Shown here: piece by piece, positions 22,286 to 34,700 of the stretch | How the letters are laid out: each line of letters opens with the position of its first letter | Numbering within the stretch: the stretch's first letter is position 1 | DNA from: Ceratodon purpureus | Lineage: Eukaryota > Streptophyta > Bryopsida > Pseudoditrichales > Ditrichaceae | NCBI GenBank assembly: GCA_014871385.1 | Contig: CM026429.1 | Location: 16,534,751 to 16,598,750 of the forward strand | Direction of reading: 5' to 3' | Length of the DNA stretch: 64,000 nucleotides | Made by a program: the position numbers and the translations under genes | The notes under the pieces: generated by a model | Told to the model about the DNA's origin: nothing | The model's database searches: none | Seen by the model: the letters and a program-made list of their open reading frames with translations, nothing else

Positions 22286-25200
22286 ATGGCAGCCGCCGCC
22301 TTGGACGAGGAGACCACGGCCAAGGTTTTGCGTCAGGTGGGCAAAACTCCGGGTTTTGGATGTCGGTGTGGGTGAATTGCTGCATGTTTGAGATTAGAGT
22401 TTTGTGAGTGTGTGGTTGTTTTGGTGTTGATATTGGAATGAGGGGGGTTTGAGGTTTTTTTTTGGTTTTGGTGGTTGAAGTGATGTGTGTTTGGGTGGTG
22501 GTGGTGCAGATAGAGTATTATTTCGGTGACAGCAGTTTACCCGGGGATGCGTTTCTGCTGGGGAAGATTGCGGAAAGTGAAGATGAATGTATCCTTTTTT
22601 GCAGCTTTGTCTTTGCTTGTTGGTGGGTGGGGTGGTGGGAGAGTAGCTTACCGTGTGACGGTCAGCGTTGGGAGAATATTAGGGTTTTGGTTGAGAATAT
22701 CAGGGTTTTATGTTTTTCCTGGAAGTGTTATGGATGTTGTTGTTTCATGTGTAGAGTGTTGAAGTTTGTTTTATTTGGTCATAGTTCTGGTTTGAGGGTT
22801 GGAAATTTGTTTTTTGAAGAGTTTATGTTTGAAAGTTTTTTTTTTTTGGTTTGGTTTCAGAAGTTTGGCATTAGTGTACACATATAGCAGTTATGATTCT
22901 TAGCTTGGTAGTACGTCTCCTGATAGTGAATTAGTCTCCTAGTTTGTTAATTGTGTTGTAGTCTACGTGTTCTGAGAAACGGGGTACAAGGTTATTGTTA
23001 GTTTCGAATGAGCGTGTCTCGTTGCAAGAGATTGTTGAGTGAGTGATATGTTCCTTCGCATTTTTCCCTTTGTTCATGGGGATTATCCGTTTGTTATTGG
23101 AAGATGGTTACATCCTTGACTTGGAGTTAGTGGTCGACCTTGCTCTTTTGTGCTCCTTCACAAAGATGCGAACTCATTTGGGAGTGAAGGAGACGGACCC
23201 AGCCAGGTTTCCAGCCGATAAAGTGGCTGCTGTCGCAGAAGTTCTTCGCAAGTCAACCTTCCTTAAGTTATCTGAGGATGGTGCGTTCTCGAGACCTATT
23301 CTTGTATCAAAGCATCTCTTCATCTGGTGCTCTTCTCTTCGTGTCTCTGAGTCATGGTTCAAGGTAGAATATTGGTTATGCTGGTTAATCTAATGAGGAT
23401 TCTGGTGGTTTGACGAGCAATGTGTGCACATGTGAACAGGGAAAAGAGTAGGGCGTGTTAATAAATTGGAGAAACCTGAGGTTATTCAGGCGGAATTGGA
23501 TGCTCGCAGCATTGCAGCTAATCCATTTCCCTACAAAATGGGCATGGAGAAAGTGGAAGCAATTTTCAAACCACATGCAGAGGTACTTCAAGCCGTTTGA
23601 TTTTATTTATTTATTTTTGGTCTCCCTGACTATAGACGTCTAATTGTTTCAAATTTGTGCTGAGATACAGGGTAAATGAAATCAATGTCTCTTTCAACTC
23701 TTGTCCTTTTGAGCTAATTTTAAGCAATCCTAATATGTTTGTATTCTTTTGTGTTCTCTCCTAATTCTTTAATACGTGGCCAGAACTCCTCCAAATAAGA
23801 CTTTGTGAAGATATTTTCCATTCTACATCTATATAGTCACTTGTGTTGCCAGCCTTCTGATGTTGAACCACCTCTTATATCTTTAAATACGTGGGATATT
23901 CTAGTCTTTACATGGATTGCTTGTATAATCTGTTCTATGAACTTCGTTTCCAGCTTCATTCATTCCACTGGCTACTAAGTTCCAGAAAAAACATATTAAA
24001 ATTGGCTCTTTCCCGTCAGGTCAAGAGTGTGCGTCTTCCAAGGCATAAAGGCGTCAAGATTCCGACAGGGTTTGCAATTATAGAGTTTCCTTCGAAAGAA
24101 GTAGCAGAGAAGGTTTTGAAACTGGAGCTGACCTGCGAGGGCGTAGCTTTGGAACTCGAGAGCAAGTAAATATTTTGTGCTATTATTTTGTCTTGAAATC
24201 AATCCTAGACCAAGAATTATATCAGGCTGTTGCGATCGAATATTTTGAGATTTTTTTCACCCACTTGTATGCACCATAATACGAACAGTTTTAATTGCTT
24301 GTCTAAGTATGTATTTGCAGATGTTCGGGCTTCCTATTTTCTAATCTCGTGTAGCATAGTCATACATGCCTCCATAAACACAACCAAATCCATTGTTAAG
24401 ATTATATTTGTAGACAAGGTGTTAACAATCTTTTATATGGCTTTCATGAGATTCTAATAAACAGTGATATTGCAGGACCGCCTTTGATGCAAGGAAAGAA
24501 ACACTTCTGGAAAATGACAAGGGAAAAGATAAATCCCAGAAGCGTGAAAGACAGCCTCAGAAGCAGGACGACGTAGAGGAAGAGATTAAAAAGGGGGTTA
24601 TAGTGTCTTTTACTGCTAAAAAGATTGGGGCGTCGGAGGAGACTGAAAAGGCTGCTGAGGCTGCTGATACAGAAGGTGATGGTGAAGGAGAGAAGCTTTC
24701 ACGAGAAGACATCAAAGAGGGTCTGGCCAAGTTTGGAACTATTAAGGTTTGTTACCTCACTTTGCTCACATTTCTGGACACTGGAATCCTTCTGGCTTAT
24801 CATTTTATTGTTCAGATTTTTTATTTTTTTGGGACCAGCTTGAATCGTGTATCCGTGTTGCTGTTGCTGATGGAGTGGTATGCGTGCAGTATGTAGATTA
24901 TGCCAAAGGTAAAGAGTCTGGGTTCCTACGCTTTGCCGATCCTGCTGAAGCACAAAAGCTGAGAGAAGCAGCTGCTGTTGAATCTAAAGGGGGCATGACA
25001 ATTGCTAACCATTTGGTTACATTCGAAGCTCTTGAGGGTAAGCTCTCTATTTTAGCCAAGCATTGTACTCCATTGCATTTGTCCTTATTTAATGAGCTCC
25101 ATGTTTGGCTAATTTGTTCATTTTCTTGCTATTGTTAGTTCTTAACATTGTCACTCTTATCAACTCATGTAGGAGAGGCAGAGGAAGAATACTGGAAGAA

Positions 25201-25751
25201 GGTAAAAGAAGGTCAAGGGCAGAGGAAGCGAGACTTCGGCGGTGGCAGAGGCTTCGGTGGTGGAAGGGGGAGGTTGTTTTCTTCGCCTTACACCTTTTGG
25301 AAAATTCAATGAAATTAGCACACTGTGATAGCTGCAGAATCTCTTGGCGCTTGTGTAGGTCGATCATCCAATTATGATTAACAAGGAATCGTTTTGTCCA
25401 TCTCTACCCCTCATGAGATACTCCGAAGAGGTCTTGTTTGCTGTTCTGCTTAGAATTCCCGACCTATGTGCGGTTGTAGTTATGTGGTTGTTGGTTACCT
25501 GTCGTGGTTTTTCGTATGATACTATACTGACTGTTAATTTAGGACTCTGCATCATTAACATTTAAAGGTGTGGTTTTGGCATTGATAAGCTTTTCATGTA
25601 GCATTACTGATACAGTGTTTCTCCTGTCTCGTTTTCCAGAGGTGGTGGTGGACGCAGAGGAGGCAGAGGAGGCCGAGGAGGAAGAGGGAGGGGTCCCAAG
25701 CGTCCCAGTGACGGTGAAGGTCCCAAAGCTAAGTCACAGAAAACAGAGTAG
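22286..25751 (+). CDS. LA1: La protein (RNA polymerase III transcript chaperone)
   Basis: Nine exons join without a frame break to 399 aa: 22286-22336, 22510-22588, 23131-23280, 23440-23582, 24020-24165, 24476-24746, 24890-25037, 25173-25272 and 25640-25751. The La motif (about residues 12-95) has the diagnostic IEYYFGDSSLPGDAFLLGKI followed by LVDLALLCSFTKMRTHLG. RRM1 follows (about 110-190: AANPFPYKMGMEKVEAIF, VKSVRLPRHKGVKIPTGFAI). An acidic/Lys linker leads to the atypical C-terminal xRRM (about 270-350: YVDYAKGKESGFLRFADP). The tail is an RGG repeat (RGGGGRRGGRGGRGGRGRG) with a basic end. La binds the UUU-OH ends of nascent Pol III transcripts in the nucleus. The linker and RRM2 arrangement matches plant La1. 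The start is the first ATG after a C-rich leader. The stop at 25749-25751 faces the convergent ORC2 gene. Confidence 0.9.
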
Positions 25752-27162
25752 ACATGATGCAGTTGCAGCTTCGAGGTTGATAATAGTTTTTCGGAGCTTC
25801 TCGAGTTGCAACAACAATTTTGTTGCTGTAGATTGATTTCTGGAGATCAATTTTACGGGCCCAGAGTAGACCTGAGATGCAGTCATTCTAGATCTCAATG
25901 CGGCACCTTTGGGGAATGTGGGCCTGGAGTCTCCTGTGTTCCCTCGGGAGTTTGCCTACTACAGCCTTCCTCTTTGAAGGTTCAGGCTGAGTTGTTTCTC
26001 TTCTCATTCTGGTGGAAATGTACTTCTCATTGTGGGGACCCTGTGAGCATCTTGCCAGACTCAGACCCCGCACCATTTAACTTATGTTTGTCATTCATTT
26101 TGATTATCCTCTTATGACCAATAATTTCCTAGTGATTGGTTCCAATTATTTCGAAATTGTGATGTCAACTTGGCATAATGTGCCTACCGGAAGCCTCTCT
26201 GCTCATGTCAAACCACTCTTGACCTACTGCATGGATTAACTCCACTTCCCATAGCCGCAAGACCAGAACTTCTGGTTTTAAGAAAATTGGTTCTTACAAG
26301 TGCAATTGCATTTCGTGCTTTCACAGTATGGCAATGATATTGTCTACACATCATGCCTCATGGATGAAGTTATCTTCAGTGTTATTGAGTGGCAACAAGT
26401 CTACCAGGGGAGTTTGCTTCGTACTCTGAGATTTGAGCTTTCTTCATGCTCTCTTGAAAAGCATTCTTGTCTTGTCTAGACGAAACATTTTTCTTGTAAC
26501 TTGAAATGATATGGCATATAATTAACAAACTACCACTCGTCCACAGCTTTCGCCTGTTGCTGCCTGTAATGTGAAGTGCTGTACCATGAATGCTCGACAT
26601 ATGGTTTTAATATGTCATATTTCCACACTAAATCCCTCGGCGTGTGGATCTATTTCGTGGAGATGATGCCGTTATGATAGTTGCAAAGTCACGTTAGGGT
26701 GAAGTTGTCTCCCAACTTAACTGTGAGACAAGGCAATAGAACTTAAAGAGCCAAGAGAATTTCCTCTCTTACATGGGGAGTTCAAGGCGTAGTTTTCCTG
26801 TAGTGGAAGTGTTCTTTTTCTGCATGTATGCCATATACTCTACCTATTCCACCCTTCTACAACTGGTCAGCATGAAACGAACCCAGCAGGGCATTGGCCT
26901 TGCGTTACATGGAGACCATTTATGGGTCTTCACCTGTCCACTTGCCTATTCTGCTCAATGGCAATAGGCAGTAACTGAAAATGTGGTGAGCATGATAAGG
27001 TAGAACAGCAATCCCAGAGGAGTGTCATGCTTTAACAATAAACAAGCTACACAAATAACCCAGACAAACGCATTGTGGTCGTTGGTTATTAGAGATTTGT
27101 GCGATCTGGTGGAACTGTCATTAAAAAATATCTGTACAAGCAGTAGACAGTCCAGTCGGATA
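25752..27162. other. 3' flanks of the convergent La and ORC2 genes
   Basis: About 1.4 kb separates the two stop codons. I see no further gene; the short frames here carry no domain. Both 3' UTRs should lie here. Confidence 0.5.
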
Positions 27163-30084
27163 CTAACTGGTAATATCTTCGAGGAGCTTCGAAAGAGCTT
27201 CATTCGGCAGAGGTATGTAAAGGCAGTCTTGACCATCTACACCTCGACGAAATTTGAGAAGCTCATGATCCTTAAATTCTGTCAAGTGGGCACGCAAAGT
27301 CACTTCGCTGCTCACCAAAAACTGCTCTCGGCATGCTGTATAGAGACGGTTCAAAGGAAGCCCTGCCAAAAAAATAAAATCCGCCAGCCAACATTAACAA
27401 TAAGTATACAACTAAGCTTAGAATTTTAGAACGACATAATTCAACAATATCTGGGATTTTAACACAAGGAACAAGCAGCCAACCAGAGTTAACTCTACCT
27501 TGATCCTCGGGGTGACTAATCTGGAATTCTCCAAGCACCCGGAAGACACTTTGTGCATTGGGAGTTAAACTTCGAAGCACAAGTATAGCACTTCGAGCAC
27601 TTTTTGTGGCCGCACCAGCAGCCAGTAGTAGTGGCACGCAAGCCCCTTCCACTTTATAAGCTGCGTAAGTTGGAGTGTGTAACCACAACCATTTAAACTG
27701 ATTGCGAGCCATTTGTTTGTCCCACACTGCACAAATCCATCAGACAAGGTGCTTCAGAGAACAGAAATAAACGACCCATTATTTTAAGGCATATGCAAGG
27801 GTACCCGAATCTGGCAATTTCTTGCTATGTACTCACAATCACAAGGTGAGATCTACACGATGAGATCTAATGGATTTAAAAAAAAAAAACGTAAGTAGAG
27901 TACTTTTTCATAAGTTCCATATCATATACTAGCCTTTCGGGGTGATAGTACTTACAGATTGGAGCATTTATGTTGTCAATGGAGGCCACCAAACGGACAT
28001 GCTTAGAGCTTGCAAGATTTGCAAGAGTCTGTTGTACATCGTCATCTCTTAACCCAGGTCCATCAATATTATGGATAATGACATAAATATGAGTCGAATC
28101 ATCATCATCGTCAGTGAGGGATCCCAGAAGGTCCACTAAACTGTTGGAACTGACTGGAGAATCCTGTTTAGCTTTGTTACTTGCTTTTCCCTTCTTCCTT
28201 GCTTCCCAGAGAGTATTAACAACTGTATAGACCACCTGCTTTGGCACAATACACTACCGTCAGTCAGTAGTTCGCGTGGTAACCTTTCTAAAGCAATTGT
28301 AGCTGTAGAGTAAAATATCGATGAGAGCCTCTAAATCCTAAATCCCAAACGCTGTTCATGACAACTAGGCATCTTCCAAGCAACTAAAATCAGTAGTTTA
28401 GTAGTTTCCTTGTGTAGCTGCTATATTCTCGTGTCACCTGACCTAGGTATAAGGCCAACCGAAGGAATTAAACGGAAATGTCTGTTCTTTTCTCTGAATA
28501 CTCCGGACACACTCCAAGATGAATGGTGCAGGACTTACATGCTTAATATTGACATTTGAGAGGTATCCATTAACAACGACAGCAGCACCATCCCTAAGTT
28601 CTGAAGTGGCAAAATCTTCCAAGAGTTTTTTCTTGGAGCCAAAACCATACATCAAGAGCCCAAATCCACACCTGCAAAGGCGTTTGTGACACTGGTAAGT
28701 CTAATCGTTGGTCTCAAACTTAAAACAGCAAACACCAGGGTTAGGGTTTTGGCATTAATCGAAGATCATAATTCTCAAAGCTTCTTTAGAACCGATTACA
28801 CAAAGGCATCTCTATATTCTCCTAATTTGTCTCTAAAATCCTTCTACAACTTTCACTCCGACTCACCAAAGATGCATGGAACAGAATTATTAACTCCAAG
28901 TCATGGACTTACGTGCACTGCTAAACAGAAATTGTGCCAAAATGGTATCAGATATTTGACCTCAATTGAAAGTACCACTTGTGGTAGAAAGTACGATAGC
29001 TCTCCAGAAGTGCAGCTTGCTCCTTCTCATGCTTTGGAGACAGCTTTGCAATTGCATCTCGAAGGTCCTGCGAAATACAGTGATTAAGTCAGCCTCCCTC
29101 TCTTATATGATACTATCGAATTGAGTTCTAGGAAGCAGACGCCATTTGAGTGGGCGATCCAACCCTAAGTTCGAAAGCTTCGACAACCATCGATCAACAA
29201 AAGAAACAGGTGTAATCAGACATTGTCCAGAATTTTGCTTAAAACCCTAAACCCTCAATCCCAAACCTCCATGCGGTATTGCTACCATAACAATTCGCTT
29301 GGCAATGTTAAGTCCACATTTCCAGCAGCCTGTATCTCGTAGTTTGCCTTCGTACATCATAAATTACAATGCCAACCAAATGGACAACGCAGAAGCTATA
29401 GATCGACAGAAATAGAGGAGTCTAATGCACAAACAAATGTCTCCTTGTTCTCCAGACATTCAATGCAATCGTCCCCCAGAAAAGTCGACATTAGATACAT
29501 TGCTCTCAATCACATGCACTCTGAAGAATCAATACCTGCTCTTCCACAATTCCAATATCCGCGATCCTGTTAGCTAATCTCTTCCCAACCCCGCTCCCCT
29601 CCTTCACCCTAAAGTAGCTCTGCGGAGTAGCGCCCACATTCTCCTCCAAATCCAAAAAATTCACCGCCTGCATACCAAGCCAACTCAAACTCTCAGACCC
29701 TGTCCATGGAATACAAAACGAAAGCAAATCCCAACCCAAAATGCTTCCATATGTCCCAACATGACCATCGCTTACTGATCATCCTAATCACGTCACAGCC
29801 AACACACATATAAAAACCAACCTGCACACCCTCACCTTGGGAGTCTTCGCCGGCGTTTGCTCCCCAACATTGGACTTCTCCGGACTCAGCTCCGCAGCGA
29901 GGGACTTCCGGCTCCCAGGAGGCCGACCCCGCCCCCTCTTGGGTGTTTGTTCCGCAGCCACGGATCTCTCCGGAGTCTGCTCTGCAGCAAGCGACTTCCG
30001 GGGCCGACCTCGCTTCTTCTTTGGAGTGTACTCCGGCTCATCGTCGTCGGAGCACGCCCTCTTGACCCCCCTCCGCCCGTCCAT
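27163..30084 (-). CDS. ORC2: Origin recognition complex subunit 2
   Basis: Seven minus-strand exons join in frame to 442 aa: 30084-29836, 29667-29536, 29067-28961, 28671-28539, 28235-27956, 27726-27499 and 27362-27163. The core is unmistakable: GATPQSYFRVKEG; RTFYHKWYFQLRCGFGLLMY then GFGSKKKLLEDFATSELRDG; VVVNGYLSNVNIKHV; IYVIIHNIDGPGLRDDDVQQ; HVRLVASIDNINAPILWDKQ; QFKWLWLHTPTYAAYKVEG; RSLTPNAQSVFRVLGEFQIS. The C-terminal winged-helix region reads FLVSSEVTLRAHLTEFKDHE, then GVDGQDCLYIPLP. ORC2 is a structural AAA+-like subunit of the replication origin complex. Unusually, the first exon (83 residues) carries two AT-hook-like cores (KKRGRPRKS and KRGRGRPPGSRKS) among SLAAEQTP-type repeats. 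The protein is about 80 residues longer than the Arabidopsis one as I remember it. All splice sites are GT-AG. Confidence 0.9.
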
Positions 30085-30203
30085 CTCCTCAACCTACCTT
30101 AAAACCCAAACACCGCCCCGCACATCTCCTCACAAGCAAAAACCCATTTCATCATACACTTCATCATCATCCAGACCAACCTGCACACATTCTCATTCTC
30201 ATC

Positions 30204-30234
<31 letters not shown>

Positions 30235-31722
30235 CCTCTACCTTGGAGAAGAAAACAAACAAACTTGAGAGCATTCACGCTGATGGGGTCCAAGGTTATT
30301 ACCACGGAACCATAACCGGGTACAGTAAAACCCAGTTTGCTGGAGCCCTTGAACGTCATGTTAACAGAATCAGAAGGAAGAGAACATGACGTCTTACTGA
30401 TGGGTTCGTCGAGAGAGGAAGCTGTCGGGGTTTCGATGCGCGATGGGCCTTTACAGGGGCACCAAGCTCACGGTGGAGTGGACACGGAGGAGGAGACAGT
30501 TGATTTCAAGGTGTTGCTTTCTCTTTTTGTGTCGGTTCCGGGATTTTTGTTGAATTTTGGGGAAGCTGAACTGGATTGATCGTTGGGTGAAGTGGGTTGG
30601 TGCGATTTTAGGCGATCGGGTGATGTCTGTACTGTGTGGATGTTTTTGTCAGGGTGTTGTGATTTGATGCTTGTATCTAGAGGTTTGTGTGTCGGGTTTT
30701 GAAGACTCAGTCGCTGAGTCTGTCTACTATGTTCGGTGAAGATAGAGGTGTTGGAAGCAGCACTTGTGGCTTTGTTTGGACTACAGTTGTGTAGCAGAGG
30801 AGTTTCGTGAGTGGGGATTGTGATGGGTGTCACTTATTTAGATGACGGATAGTGAAAAAGCTTGTGATTGAGTCTCTGTTGGTGCTGAGGTCACAGACCT
30901 TGAACAACTGAGTTTTATAAATTTGAATCTTAGTATTTGATGCGATCATTTACGAGGGAGGTGATTCTCTATTCGATTAGCTTGAGATTTGAGCTAGGAT
31001 GGAATTGGTGACAGGCATAAGGTGTTACTCATTCTCTGTTTATGTAGTGATAGTCTCGGGTTTCACTTGATGTATTATTCAAGCATACAGGGGTTTTTGA
31101 GATGTGTCATTGATAAAGAACACACTTTGGAATTAGCGCGTTATGAGCGATTCTTCGAGTGATCCTGAAACTGAGTATGCCGCGGGTTAGAATTTCGTAA
31201 AAATTCTCCTTAGAACGACTAATTTAGTTAGGTTCGTGATTCCTCACCATTTGTAGAAAGGACCATTTAGATATTCTACAGGTTTAAAGACCATTAAATG
31301 GTGCCTGTGAACATGGTCTTGATGTTTGTCGGTGCCATGCAATGCTAAGTGATTGTCAGTCATTTGAAGATCGTGCGGGCTGAAACTTCCTGTGAAATAA
31401 GATGGACAGGTCTCTAGGTTTCCAGTCGTGCAACCCTCAACGCAGAAGCGCGACATTCGAAATTGAAACATTCTGAGAGACAAGTACGCTTTGCCTTCTA
31501 AAGCCTCAAATTTATGTCCAACCTATCCGTTCCTCAACTTCTCTTTTGCTAGGGCCTGGTGGAGTTCGCATTTCCGTTGATGTAAAGTACGAAGCGCTGT
31601 AAATCGTGGAGCTTGTTCCAGGCAAGGATATGAAGCACCCACCATTAATTCATTTCTTTGCAGTAATTTGAAGATCCATTTGCTCCGACCTGGGAATATC
31701 CAGCTACTTCACGACATTTACG
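30085..31722. promoter_or_regulatory. Divergent promoter region between ORC2 and TNL copy 1
   Basis: The region separates two head-to-head genes. From about 30280 onwards it aligns loosely with the sequence upstream of TNL copies 2 and 3 (for example GGTTGGTGCGATTTTAGGCG near 30596 and GGTTGGTGCGGTTTTGGCG near 41058). It therefore carries the TNL leader. A good splice acceptor (catttctttgcag, ending 31663) lies 59 nt before the TNL1 start. It is shared with copy 2 (ending 42912), so a 5' UTR intron is likely. A minus-strand frame at about 30500-30258 (including MTFKGSSKLGFTVPGYGSVV) is partly echoed upstream of copies 2 and 3, but I do not recognise it. Confidence 0.4.
30201..30236 (+). repeat. 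CAY trinucleotide microsatellite
   Basis: CACCAC... then CATCAT... units in a row, 36 bp, in the ORC2 promoter. Confidence 0.85.
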
Positions 31723-34700
31723 ATGAACCTCTGGCGAAATCTTCCCACTGTGTGCGTGACGTTGTGGATACTTCAGAGATTTATTCGATCTCGTGGTAAA
31801 GGAACTGCTGCATTGGAAGGCACAGTAGCAGAAGCGACGAGCAATGAACTCTCCGAAGTGTCCGCTCCATCTCATGGTGCTACTGAATCCAAGCCTCACC
31901 GATACGATGTGTTCATCAATCACCGGGGCCCAGATGTCAAGAAGACGTTTGCGGCTCACCTCAACGCTGCTCTGAGAAGGGATGGATTTCGACCTTTCCT
32001 GGATGCGAAAGACATCGGGCTAGGGGAGCACGCCTACGAGTCGATCGATAGAGCCCTGAAAGGTGCAGGTGTTCACGTGGCTATCTTTTCGAAGCGGTAC
32101 GCTGAATCAGAGTACTGTCTGAACGAGCTGTGCGATATGCTGAGGAGCGGACAGCTGATTCTACCCGTATTCTACGACGTTACTCCAGATGACTTGCAGT
32201 GCATCCAGAATGGGCCATTCCAAAGGGGTTTAGAGTCACTTGCGGAGAACGGGTGGAAAAATATGCTCCCGACATGGAAGGAGGCCCTTGGCAAAGTTGC
32301 TGATCTCAGGGGCTTTCGACTGGATGAAGTGAACGGGTGAGTCCCAGTGTGATGCGCGGTGTGAAATAACTGCCATTTGTTCCTCAATTTGTAGAACATA
32401 GTATCACAGTTTATGAATGGGCTGGTCTTGAAAGTTCATGACTACTATTATGTGCAAACACTGTGTCCGAGCCTATGGTGTTGCGACAACATGGTGCACT
32501 TTATACGAGCCCAGCCTGATTCAAGGTCTGACTGAGCTGGTTGGTTTCCTTTGAAATGCAGAGATGAAGAGCAATTGATAAGGAGCATCCTTGTGGAAGT
32601 TCGAAGTGCGCTCCCAGCGACATTGCTCGCAGGGAAACAGCGATATGGTATGGAAGGGCGCCTGAAGGAAGCGCTGAACAAGCTTGATCGTGTGAACGTT
32701 CTAGGTGTGGTAGGCATGGGCGGCATTGGGAAAACGACCCTGGCTATGGAAATATACGATCACTTCGTGTCGCATCGGCAGTTCGAGAGGCATTGCTTTC
32801 TGAGGGACGTGCGGTCAAGGTCAAGCAGCGAGCCATCCCAGTTGCGGCGAGATTTCATGCATGCCATGGGACTGGGCGACTGTGGTGTGACGAACACGGG
32901 TGAGTATGGACGAGTTTTCGAGGGCTCGATTCCTGGCAGAGTGTTGGTTGTGGTGGACGACATAGACGAGAAAGGCCAATTCGAGGCTCTGATTCCTGAC
33001 ATTGGAAAGCTGGGATCTGGTAGCCGAGTAGTGATCACATCGCGGTATCGCGATGTGGTGACGCAGGCAATGGCAGGTGCGGAGCGGTGGGAGGTGTACG
33101 AAGTCCTTGTTCTGAATGAGTACGACTCGCGGTGTTTGTTCAACCGGCATGCATTTCTGAGCGAGACACCAAGTGAAGGGTTCGCTGATTTGGCAGCAAA
33201 GGTTGCAGACGCATGTGGTGGTCATGCGTTGTCGCTGGAGACTGTGGGCGCTTCCTTGTTCGACAAGAAGGGTCGTGAGGACATGGAGATATGGTCGGAA
33301 GCAGTAAAGGATTTGAAAGAGAATGAGGGCGTTTTTGGGAAGCTACGAAGCACTTACGAGAGACTTCCGACGGACGGTGATCGGGCGATGTTCCTGGACG
33401 TTGCGTGCATGCTGATAGGGATGAAGAAGGAAGTGGCACTGACGATTTGGAAGTCGTGTGGTAGGTGCAGCGGAGCGCAGTGCAGCAGTTCGAGAACTCC
33501 AGGTTTAGCGTTACGGAGGCTGATGGATAGATCACTGGTGAGAGTGGATGAGTCGGGCATGTTGAGGATGCATGATGTGCTTCGGGACATGGGCAGAGAT
33601 ATGGTGAAGAGAGATAGTGTGAAGAAAGAGCGACGAAGGCCTGAGGAATGGACGCACTTGTGGGATGCTGAGGAGGCTGCAGAGGTGTTGAGTTCTGCAG
33701 ATCAGGTAAATGATAAAATTGTAAATAGACTTTAATTTAGGAAGCGTTGGCATTCAGCAGTGTAATTTTCGCTTAATTTGAGAGAACGTTTCATGCTTTG
33801 TAGTTACGTGTTCAAGTGGTTAAGGCTTGGTTGTTCCTGTCTTGTATGAGTATCACGGAAATGTATCATTTTAATTGATTATGATTAGATGACATGCTAT
33901 CACTTGATTTGGAAATCGGACTTGTCATTTTGAAATTGGACTTGTCAGTACAATAGAAGCTTAGGTCTGATGCTTTAGCAGGACTTGATGCCTGCACAAT
34001 GTGTTGAGATTTTCTGTGGTTTCTGTGGATACGTTCTGGTTTAAGCCTTTTTTGCACGTTAAAACAAGTGCAGACGAAACCCAGAATCCGAGGGCTCTGT
34101 TTAGGTGTTGGAGACCGCGCCAAGATTCTTGGCGATGGAGAGTCGGCAGGTTTGCGGGGCGGGTCTGCATCAAACATAGCGTCACAGTTGTCGGGCATGA
34201 AGGAGCTGCACCTACTGGTGTTGGATGGTAGCTATGTGGAAGTGCGAGATGAGAAATCAAGTTGGCCCGAAGAGCTACGGTGGCTCCGATGGAGACGATT
34301 CCGTGGTGGTCAGTTACCGTCAGAGTTGAAGCTGCCATCTCTCGTTGTGCTGGACCTGAGCGGGAGTGACAAGTTAACTCGTCTTTGGGAGGACGACGCG
34401 GATATCAAGGTGTGAATGAGGGAATACTCACGTTCAGCCATATATGTTGTTGTCGTAGGAGATGTTGTGTTGAAATGGGTTGTTCATGGTAGTTGCATTC
34501 CTTCGCTTGCAAGGGTTGTGAGAGTTGTTTTTGAGCCGGATCGCGTTAAGGAGGTATGGCTTTAGTTAAATACTTTTGCAAATTCATCGAAGTCCATATT
34601 TTTAGTTATTGATTTTTAATCAAATACCTGTGATACTGCCTGATTAGTGCAGCAGGTTATATCCCGAGAGGAGTTACTGATATATCGTTCAATTTCGGCA

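Noticed and set aside
32760..33225. Long minus-strand open frames antisense to the TNL NB-ARC exons (and the same in copies 2 and 3)
   Set aside because: They mirror the conserved sense coding sequence in another frame; their repetition in all copies only reflects the duplication.
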